Assembly: GCF_014174515.1 (NCBI RefSeq)
Contig: NZ_JACJUG010000006.1
Coordinates: 1-64,000 of the forward strand
Direction: 5' to 3'
From: Mitsuaria sp. WAJ17
GTDB taxonomy: Bacteria; Pseudomonadota; Gammaproteobacteria; Burkholderiales; Burkholderiaceae_C
DNA: 64,000 nt
A program made the translations under genes and the position numbers. Each line of letters starts with the position of its first letter. Within the stretch, counting starts at the first letter, position 1. Below the pieces are notes generated by a model. That model saw only the letters and a list, made by a program, of their open reading frames with translations, made no database searches and had not been told where the DNA came from. Shown piece by piece: positions 57,555 to 64,000 of the stretch.

Positions 57555-57576
57555 GCGGCCGACGCAGGGATCGCGC

Positions 57577-58167
57577 ATGCGCATCGGGCTGACAGGCGGC
57601 ATCGGCAGCGGCAAGAGCACGGTGGCGCGCTGCCTGGCCGAGCTCGGTGCCGCCCTGATCGACACCGACGCCATCTCCCGCAGCCTCACCGCGCCCGGCG
57701 GGGCGGCGATGCCGGCGCTCGTCGCCGCCTTCGGGCCCCAGGCCCAGGCTGCAGACGGCGCCCTGGACCGTACCTTCATGCGCGAGCTGGCCTTCCGCGA
57801 TCCGGACGCCCGCAGGCGGCTGGAGGGCGTCCTGCACCCCATGATTGGCGAGGAGACCCGCCGCCAGGAACTCGCCGCATCGGGCAACCCCTGGATCGTC
57901 TTCGACGTACCCCTGCTGGTGGAGTCCGGCCGGTGGCGTCAGCGCGTGGATCGCGTACTGGTGGTGGACTGCGAGACCGAGACCCAGGTGTTGCGTGTGA
58001 TGGCCCGCAATGGCTGGACGCGCGAGGCCGTGCTGGCCGTGCTGGCGCAGCAGGCCACGCGAGCCCAGCGCCGCGCGGCCGCGGATGCAGTGATCTGCAA
58101 TGAAGACCTGGATCTGGCGGCGCTGTCGCTGGAGGTCCGGCTGCTTGCTGCACACTGGCGGGCTTGA
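57577..58167 (+). CDS. coaE: Dephospho-CoA kinase
   Basis: CoaE phosphorylates dephospho-CoA, the last step of CoA synthesis. The 196-residue protein has [20 protein letters not shown] (P-loop), DTDAISR and [10 protein letters not shown]. It follows pilD, as in other beta- and gammaproteobacteria. Confidence 0.96.
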   Translation: MRIGLTGGIGSGKSTVARCLAELGAALIDTDAISRSLTAPGGAAMPALVAAFGPQAQAADGALDRTFMRELAFRDPDARRRLEGVLHPMIGEETRRQELAASGNPWIVFDVPLLVESGRWRQRVDRVLVVDCETETQVLRVMARNGWTREAVLAVLAQQATRAQRRAAADAVICNEDLDLAALSLEVRLLAAHWRA

Positions 58168-58306
58168 TTCACCGCCATCCTCGCCGCCATGCACGCGCTT
58201 TTCGGTGCAGCGTGCTTCAGAGAGTCCTGCCGGCTGTGAAACAATCCGGCCATCCGCCTGCAGGCCGCTGAGCCGTCCTGTGCGCCCCAACGCCAATTGC
58301 CCTGGG

Positions 58307-59071
58307 ATGTCCGCCTTGGTCTTGTACGAGTACCCGTTCAACGAAAGCATTCGAACAATGCTGCGGCTGGAGCACCTGTTCGATCGCCTGGGCCAGCTGA
58401 TTGCCCGCGAGACGGCCCTGGACCATCACTTCGCCCTGGTCACCCTCTTCGAGATCATGGACGTCGCCTCGCGGGCCGACCTCAAGTCCGATCTGCTCAA
58501 GGAACTGGAGCGCCACAAGGCGCAGTTCAACAGCTACCGGGGCAATCCCGCCATTTCCGAGGCGGCCCTGGACAACGTGATCCAGCGGATCGACGCTGCC
58601 TTCAACAGGCTCAACGCCCTGTCCGGCAAGGCTGGTCATGCGCTGACCGGCAACGAGTGGCTGATGAGCATCCGCAGCCGCATCAGCATTCCAGGCGGCA
58701 CCTGCGAGTTCGACCTCCCGGCCTACTACACCTGGCAGCAGTTCCTGCCGGTTCGCCGCCGCAACGACCTGATGCAGTGGACCCAGTCCCTGATGCCCCT
58801 GGCCGAGGCACTGCAGGTGCTGCTGGGCCTGTTGCGTGACTCCGGCGCGCCACACAAGGTCGCGGCTCAAGGCGGCCAGTACCAGCAGAGCCTGCCACAG
58901 GGCCGCAGCTACCAGCTGCTTCGCATGCGCATCGACCCCAGCCTGGGCCTGATCCCCGAGATCAGCGGCCACCGCCTGATGGTCTCCATTCGCCTGATGC
59001 GCCAGGACGAGGAAGGCCGGCTCAAGCTGGCGTCCCAGGATGCCAGCTTCGAACTGACGCTCTGCGCCTGA
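58307..59071 (+). CDS. zapD: Cell division protein ZapD
   Basis: ZapD crosslinks FtsZ filaments at the division ring. The 254-residue protein begins [20 protein letters not shown] and has [14 protein letters not shown] and the C-terminal beta-rich half (SISIRLMRQ-type strands) of the family. The start at 58307 is the conserved one. yacG follows after 4 bases. Confidence 0.95.
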   Translation: MSALVLYEYPFNESIRTMLRLEHLFDRLGQLIARETALDHHFALVTLFEIMDVASRADLKSDLLKELERHKAQFNSYRGNPAISEAALDNVIQRIDAAFNRLNALSGKAGHALTGNEWLMSIRSRISIPGGTCEFDLPAYYTWQQFLPVRRRNDLMQWTQSLMPLAEALQVLLGLLRDSGAPHKVAAQGGQYQQSLPQGRSYQLLRMRIDPSLGLIPEISGHRLMVSIRLMRQDEEGRLKLASQDASFELTLCA

Positions 59072-59075
59072 ACCC

Positions 59076-59282
59076 ATGAGTGCTGCCAAGAAAAACGCCC
59101 GGGGCGAACGCCTGGTGCCCTGCCCTCATTGCGGCGGCGACGCCGTCTTCGCGCCCAGCAATCCCTACCGGCCCTTCTGCGGCGAACGCTGCCGGGAAAT
59201 GGACCTCGGAGCCTGGGCCAGCGAATCCTTCCGCGTGGCCGCCGCGCCGCCCACCGACGACAACGAGCCGCTGCCGCACTGA
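59076..59282 (+). CDS. yacG: DNA gyrase inhibitor YacG (zinc protein)
   Basis: The 68-residue protein has four zinc ligands: CPHC in [13 protein letters not shown] and the pair in [16 protein letters not shown]. YacG binds GyrB and blocks DNA binding in E. coli. The coaE-zapD-yacG order is standard. Confidence 0.95.
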   Translation: MSAAKKNARGERLVPCPHCGGDAVFAPSNPYRPFCGERCREMDLGAWASESFRVAAAPPTDDNEPLPH

Positions 59283-59304
59283 AGGCGGTCCGGGAGCCCC
59301 CGCC

Positions 59305-59928
59305 TCAGCCCAGCAGGCCGCGCGCGCGCAGCGCCTGCTCCGCCGCGTCCGGCGTGGTGAACAGCAGAGCCTGCCAGCCGCGTGCGGCCGCAGCCTCGAT
59401 ATTGGCGGGATGGTCGTCGAGGAAGACGATCTCCTGAGGCGGCACGCCCAACTGCGCCTCCATCAGCGCAAAGATCTCGGCGCCCGGCTTGGATTGCTTG
59501 ACGCGGCTGGAGAAGATCCCGCCCTCGAACCAACGATCCAGCGGGTAGTTCTGCTCCAGATGATCGGCGTAGATGCCGGGCATGTTGGAGAGGTAGTGCG
59601 TACGATGCCCCGCGGCCTGCGCGGCCTCGATCAGGCGCACTGTGCCCGGCACCGCTTGCAGCTCGTCCGGCACGGCATCCACCACCCCCCTCACCTCGGC
59701 GACTGGCCAGCCGGTGCGCGCAGCGATCCGCTCGATGACGGCTTCCGGGCCGATGAGCCCCTGGTCGAAGGCGCCCCAGTCACCGCTGTACTGGGTGAAG
59801 AATTCACGCGCCGCAACGGCCCCCGCGGCCTCGTCAGGGCAGCGATGCGGCCACACGCGGGCCAGGAAGCTGGGCGGATGCCAGCGGAACAGCACCCCAC
59901 CGAAATCGAAGACCACACGCATGGGCAC
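59305..59928 (-). CDS. HAD-superfamily hydrolase
   Basis: The 207-residue protein has HAD motif 1 VFDFGGVLFRWHP, motif 2 region THYLSNM, a Lys in KQSKPGAEIF and motif 4 IVFLDDHPANIEAA. It resembles the YihX/epoxide-hydrolase N-terminal branch of HAD phosphatases; the substrate is unknown. The start overlaps the pgi stop codon region by one base, suggesting co-transcription from tal-pgi. Confidence 0.88.
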   Translation of the reverse strand: MPMRVVFDFGGVLFRWHPPSFLARVWPHRCPDEAAGAVAAREFFTQYSGDWGAFDQGLIGPEAVIERIAARTGWPVAEVRGVVDAVPDELQAVPGTVRLIEAAQAAGHRTHYLSNMPGIYADHLEQNYPLDRWFEGGIFSSRVKQSKPGAEIFALMEAQLGVPPQEIVFLDDHPANIEAAAARGWQALLFTTPDAAEQALRARGLLG

Positions 59929-61553
59929 TAGCTTCCGCTTCTCAACTTCGTCAGAAGGCCGGCCGTTGAGCCGTCCAGGCCCTGCGCATCACCGCTGGCC
60001 AAGCGCGGCAGCAAGCTGCTGCACAAGGCCTTGCCGAGCTCCACCCCCCACTGATCGAAGCTGTTGATGCCCCACAGCGCGCCGCTGACGAAGACGCGGT
60101 GCTCGTAAAGCGCGATCAACGCACCGAGGCTGTGCGGCGTGAGCTGTTCCAGCACGATCGTGGTGCTGGGACGATTGCCGGGGAAGCTGCGATGGCGGGC
60201 GACGGTCAGCTTGCCCAGGGCTGCGCTGGCCGTAGGCGCCTTCTCGTGCAGAGCCTGCTCCACTGTCTTGCCCTGCATCAGCGCCTGCGACTGCGCCAGG
60301 CAGTTGGCCAGCAGCTTGCGGTGCTGATCCTGCAGACGGTCGGCCAGCTCGCCCTGCACGTGGGCGCCGTACTGCGGCGTCTTCACCGCGATGAACTCCA
60401 CCGGGATCACATCCGTGCCCTGGTGCAGCATCTGGAAATAGGCGTGCTGGCCATTGGTGCCGGCCTCGCCCCATACGACCGGGCTGGTGCCATAAGGCAA
60501 GACCTGACCCTCGCGATCCACGCCCTTGCCATTGCTCTCCATCTCCAGCTGCTGCAAATATGCCGGCAGGCGGCGCAGCCCCTGGTGATAGGGCGCAACG
60601 CTGCGGCTGCTGAATCCGTGGAAGTTGCGATACCAGACGTCCAGCAGGCCCAGCAGCACCGGCACATTACGCTCCAACGGCGTCTGGGCGAAGTGGCGGT
60701 CCATGGCATGCGCTCCGGCCAGCAGCTCGCGAAATCCCTCGGCACCGATGGCGATGGCGATGGGTAGGCCGATCACGGACCACAGCGAGTAGCGCCCGCC
60801 CACCCAGTCCCAGAAGCCGAAGCTGGTGTGAATACCGAAGGCCTGAGCCGCCGCGGTATTGCTGCTGGTGGCCACGAAATGGCGGCCGATGTCCGTGCCG
60901 CCCTGCGCCAGGAACCAGGCCTTGGCGGCCTCGGCATTGGCCAGCGTCTCCTGGGTCGTGAAGGTCTTGGAGGCGATCACGAACAGCGTTCTGCGCGCGT
61001 CCAGGCCGCGCAGGACCGGGGCCAGGTCATGCCCGTCCACGTTGGAGACGAAATGCAGGCGGCGTCCCGCATCGGTATAGGCCTGCAGAGCCTGCACCAC
61101 CATGGCCGGTCCGAGGTCCGAGCCACCGATACCGATATGCACGATGTCAGTGATGCCGGTGTCGGCACGCACGCTCTCGGCGAAAGCCAGCATGCGGTGC
61201 AGCGAGGCCTGGACCTCGTCGCTGTAGGGCGCGGCGCCTGCCGGTGCGCGCAGAGCGGTGTGCAGCACGGCGCGGCCCTCGGTATGGTTGATGGGCTCGC
61301 CCTTGAAGAGCGCCTCGCGCTGCGACTCGAGCCCGCAGTCCCGGGCCAGTTGCAGCAGCAGTGCCAGCGTGGGCGCATCGATGCGGTTCTTGGACAGGTC
61401 CACGAACAGCTCCGCAGCCTCGAAGGACCAGCGCTCGAAGCGCAGGCCCTCCTCGGCAAAGGCCTGGCGCACGTCAAAGGCGGCGCCGCTGGATTGGTAC
61501 TGTGCTTGCAAGAGAGCCCAGGCAGGGCTTTGGTCGCAACGCGGGTGCTGCAT
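59928..61553 (-). CDS. pgi: Glucose-6-phosphate isomerase
   Basis: Pgi interconverts glucose 6-phosphate and fructose 6-phosphate. The 541-residue protein has GIGGSDLGPAMV, VIASKTFTTQETLANA, GGRYSLWSVIGLPIAI, and GTNGQHAYFQMLHQGTD with catalytic residues. It starts at the tal stop codon (1-base overlap), so tal-pgi-HAD is an operon. Confidence 0.97.
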   Translation of the reverse strand: MQHPRCDQSPAWALLQAQYQSSGAAFDVRQAFAEEGLRFERWSFEAAELFVDLSKNRIDAPTLALLLQLARDCGLESQREALFKGEPINHTEGRAVLHTALRAPAGAAPYSDEVQASLHRMLAFAESVRADTGITDIVHIGIGGSDLGPAMVVQALQAYTDAGRRLHFVSNVDGHDLAPVLRGLDARRTLFVIASKTFTTQETLANAEAAKAWFLAQGGTDIGRHFVATSSNTAAAQAFGIHTSFGFWDWVGGRYSLWSVIGLPIAIAIGAEGFRELLAGAHAMDRHFAQTPLERNVPVLLGLLDVWYRNFHGFSSRSVAPYHQGLRRLPAYLQQLEMESNGKGVDREGQVLPYGTSPVVWGEAGTNGQHAYFQMLHQGTDVIPVEFIAVKTPQYGAHVQGELADRLQDQHRKLLANCLAQSQALMQGKTVEQALHEKAPTASAALGKLTVARHRSFPGNRPSTTIVLEQLTPHSLGALIALYEHRVFVSGALWGINSFDQWGVELGKALCSSLLPRLASGDAQGLDGSTAGLLTKLRSGS

Positions 61554-62503
61554 CAGAGTTGGCTTTCGATGATCTGGTCCAGCTTGCCGGCATCGACGGC
61601 AAACAGGCGGATGCCTTCGGCCAGCTTCTCGGTGGCCATGGCGTCCTGGTTGAGGGCGAAGCGGAAGGCCGCCTCGTTGTACGAGACCTTGGGGACCTCG
61701 GTCTTGGCAGCCGCGGCGGCATCCAGGGCGCGGCTCAGCGGCGCCTCGCTGGCCTGCAGCTGGGCCAGCAGGTCCGGGCTGATGGTCAGCAAGTCGCAGC
61801 CCGCCAGGGCCTGGATCTGGCCGATATTGCGGAAGCTGGCGCCCATCACCTCGGTGCGGATGCCGTGCTTCTTGTAGTAGGTGTAGATCTGGCTGACCGA
61901 CTTGACGCCGGGATCGTTGGCGCCGGCCTGCGCGGCCTCGTCCCAGGCGCCGCCGGCGGCCTTCTTGTACCAGTCGTAGATGCGTCCCACGAAGGGCGAG
62001 ATCAACTGCACCCCGGCTTCGCCACAGGCCACGGCCTGGCAGAAGGAGAACAGCAGGGTCAGGTTGCAGCGGATGCCCTCGAGCTCCAGCGCGCGCGCGG
62101 CCTGGATGCCCTCCCAGGTGGAGGCGATCTTGATCAGCACGCGATCCCGGCCGATGCCGGCGGCCTCGTACAGGCCGATCAGGCGCTTGGCGCGGGCGAT
62201 GGTGGCGGCGGTGTCGAAGCTCAGGCGGGCATCGACCTCGGTCGATACGCGGCCCGGGACGACCTTGAGGATCTCCAGGCCGAAGCGCACCAGCACCTGA
62301 TCGACGATCTCGTCCAGCGGCTTGCCCTTGTGGGCCGCCACGGTCTCGTTGAGCAGGGGCGCGTAGTCGGGCGACTGCACGGCCTTCAGGATCAGCGAGG
62401 GATTGGTCGTGGCATCCCGCGGCGTGAACTGCGCCAGTTGCAGGAAGTTGCCGGTGTCGGCGACGACGGTGGTGAAGGCCTTGAGTTGTTCGAGCTGATG
62501 CAT
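61553..62503 (-). CDS. tal: Transaldolase
   Basis: The 316-residue TalB-type enzyme of the pentose phosphate pathway has the Schiff-base Lys in [28 protein letters not shown] and [14 protein letters not shown]. It is divergent from zwf, so both ends of the oxidative/non-oxidative pathway share one intergenic region of 235 bases. Confidence 0.97.
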   Translation of the reverse strand: MHQLEQLKAFTTVVADTGNFLQLAQFTPRDATTNPSLILKAVQSPDYAPLLNETVAAHKGKPLDEIVDQVLVRFGLEILKVVPGRVSTEVDARLSFDTAATIARAKRLIGLYEAAGIGRDRVLIKIASTWEGIQAARALELEGIRCNLTLLFSFCQAVACGEAGVQLISPFVGRIYDWYKKAAGGAWDEAAQAGANDPGVKSVSQIYTYYKKHGIRTEVMGASFRNIGQIQALAGCDLLTISPDLLAQLQASEAPLSRALDAAAAAKTEVPKVSYNEAAFRFALNQDAMATEKLAEGIRLFAVDAGKLDQIIESQL

Positions 62504-62738
62504 AGGGAAACCCCGAAGTTCGTGCAGGCCGCTATTAGAACCGGTCCCCGGCCCTCCGCAGCCCGAAGAGGGTTACAAGCGAGCGGCCCAGAGATCCTGG
62601 CTTTCCCAGAGGGCAAGGCCTAGAGGCGGCGGTCCGGATTGACCCGGTTACGAAACTCGTGCATCATAAATCCGGAAACTTTGTTACATCAAGTGTTCAA
62701 GCAGCATGGACTGCTCGAACCCCAACCGGAACCCTGGC

Positions 62739-64000
62739 ATGGCATTCGATCTCGTCTTCTTCGGTGGCACTGGCGATCTCACCTGGCGCAAGCTGATGCC
62801 GGCCCTGTTCCAGGCCTTCCGCCACGGCAAGCTGCCCGAGGGTGGCCGCATCCTCGCCGTGGCCCGTGACGACATGCCCGACGAGCGCTACCGCGACTGG
62901 CTCAAGGAGCGCTTCCAGGAAGTCGAAGGCGCCAAGCGCCCCAGCGATGCGGAGTTCGAGCGCTTCGCGGCCCTCGTGCATTACCGTCGCATGGACCTCT
63001 CCCAACCCGAGCATTACGCGCGGCTCAAGGAATGGCTGGGCGAACGCAGCGCCGACACCGTGGTGTTCTACCTGGCCACCAGCCCCCACCTCTTCACCCA
63101 GATCTGCGAGCAGCTCGGCGCCGCAGGCTTGAACGGCCCGCAGGTCCGCGTGGTACTGGAGAAGCCCCTGGGGCATGACCTGGCCAGCGCGCAGCACATC
63201 AACCGTGTGGTGCGCTCGGTCTTCACCGAATCGCAGGCCTTCCGCATCGACCACTACCTGGGCAAGCCCTCGGTGCAGAACCTCATGGCCCTGCGCTTCG
63301 GCAATGCGCTCTTCGAGCCGCTATGGAACCGCCAGGCCATCGCCAACATCCAGATCACCCTGGCCGAATCGCTGGGCGTGGGCACGCGCGGCCCCTTCTA
63401 CGACGGCACGGGCGCTCTGCGTGACATGATCCAGAACCATGCCCTGCAGCTGCTGACCATGATCGCCATGGAGCCGCCATCGACGAACGATGCCGACGCC
63501 ATCCGCGACGAGAAACTCAAGGTGCTGCGTTCGCTCAAGCCCTTCACGCCCGAGTCCGTGGTCCGCGACGTGGTGCGCGGCCAGTACCGCGCCGGCAGCG
63601 TGGACGGGAAGTCCGTGGTGGGCTATCTGGACGAGGCCAAGATCCCCTCAGGCAGCCCCTGCGAAACCTTCGTGGCCCTGCGCACCGAGGTGCAGAACTG
63701 GCGCTGGGCCGGCGTGCCCTTCTACCTGCGCACCGGCAAGCGCCTGGCAGCGCGCGACGCGCAGATCGTCGTCAACTTCCGCCCCGTGCCCCATCCCATC
63801 TTCCCCGGCGCCAACCAGCCCAACCGCCTGGTGATCAAGCTGCAGCCTGAGGACGGCCTGGAGCTCCAGTTGCTGGCTGCCAAGGGCAATTCGCATGGCG
63901 AGTCGCTGGCGCCGGTGTCGCTGGACCTGGACTTCGACAAGGCCTTCGGCAGCGCCCGCGTGGGCGCCTATGAGCGCCTGCTGCTGGATGCCATCGCGGG
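62739..64000 (+). CDS. zwf: Glucose-6-phosphate 1-dehydrogenase, 3'-truncated by window edge
   Basis: Zwf oxidises glucose 6-phosphate to 6-phosphogluconolactone, feeding the pentose phosphate or Entner-Doudoroff route. The visible 420 residues include the NADP site [17 protein letters not shown] and the active-site [14 protein letters not shown] (near residue 172). ATG 62739 ([10 protein letters not shown]) fits relatives; ATG 62706 in frame would add 11 residues. The gene runs off the end of the window. A weak promoter (TTGACC at 62639) lies upstream. Confidence 0.96.
   Translation, partial: MAFDLVFFGGTGDLTWRKLMPALFQAFRHGKLPEGGRILAVARDDMPDERYRDWLKERFQEVEGAKRPSDAEFERFAALVHYRRMDLSQPEHYARLKEWLGERSADTVVFYLATSPHLFTQICEQLGAAGLNGPQVRVVLEKPLGHDLASAQHINRVVRSVFTESQAFRIDHYLGKPSVQNLMALRFGNALFEPLWNRQAIANIQITLAESLGVGTRGPFYDGTGALRDMIQNHALQLLTMIAMEPPSTNDADAIRDEKLKVLRSLKPFTPESVVRDVVRGQYRAGSVDGKSVVGYLDEAKIPSGSPCETFVALRTEVQNWRWAGVPFYLRTGKRLAARDAQIVVNFRPVPHPIFPGANQPNRLVIKLQPEDGLELQLLAAKGNSHGESLAPVSLDLDFDKAFGSARVGAYERLLLDAIA

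Overview
The window is about 64 kb of GC-rich chromosome. Gene content and order (nrdA/nrdB with NrdR boxes, ampD-pilR-pilS-ccsA-ffh, ftsY, miaB, hemA-prfA-prmC-grxD-ubiX, proS-rppH, proB-obg-rpmA-rplU-ispB, pilBCD-coaE-zapD-yacG, pgi-tal-zwf) point to a betaproteobacterium of the order Burkholderiales, probably the Rubrivivax/Roseateles/Leptothrix side of it. That placement is inferred from synteny and protein style; no 16S gene is present.

Bases 1-15,140 are core genome: the end of a DUF3426 membrane protein, a lysine/alanine-repeat histone H1-like protein, class Ia ribonucleotide reductase (nrdB, nrdA) with a tandem NrdR operator over the nrdA promoter, ampD, the PilR/PilS two-component system, a CcsA-like membrane protein, and the convergent SRP pair ffh and ftsY, followed by a tRNA-Met(CAT).

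Bases 15,124-37,978 form a genomic island of about 22.9 kb inserted at the 3' end of that tRNA. Both junctions are visible: an 18-bp near-perfect direct repeat of the tRNA end (15124-15141 and 37961-37978). Next to attL lie a tyrosine integrase, a second recombinase-like gene, a ParA ATPase and a ribbon-helix-helix partner. The cargo is conflict related: (i) a homologue of the anti-CRISPR AcrVA2; (ii) a WYL regulator plus membrane protein, divergent from an operon encoding a metallo-beta-lactamase-fold hydrolase and an E2-E1-JAB triple fusion, i.e. a compact ubiquitin-like conjugation/deconjugation system; (iii) an excisionase-like antitoxin with a PIN toxin; (iv) a small HTH operon beside (v) a structured non-coding locus. 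Locus (v) carries three 29-nt repeats resembling type I-E CRISPR repeats, then three 28-nt repeats resembling type I-F repeats, and ends in a strong terminator with no cas genes, so it is a candidate RNA anti-CRISPR or cas-less mini-array; (vi) a BREX type 3-like operon (pglXI, brxHII, pglZ, brxA) that lacks brxC and brxF and is cut at its head by an ISL3-type transposase remnant.

Bases 37,979-64,000 return to core genes: tRNA modification (miaB), haem synthesis (hemA), translation termination (prfA, prmC), Fe-S/redox (grxD), ubiquinone synthesis (ubiX, ispB), proS, RNA decapping (rppH), proline synthesis (proB), ribosome assembly (obg, rpmA, rplU), tRNA-Pro(CGG), type IV pilus assembly (pilB, pilC, pilD, the machinery that PilS/PilR regulates in relatives), coaE, zapD, yacG, and sugar-phosphate genes (pgi, tal, zwf; zwf runs off the end).
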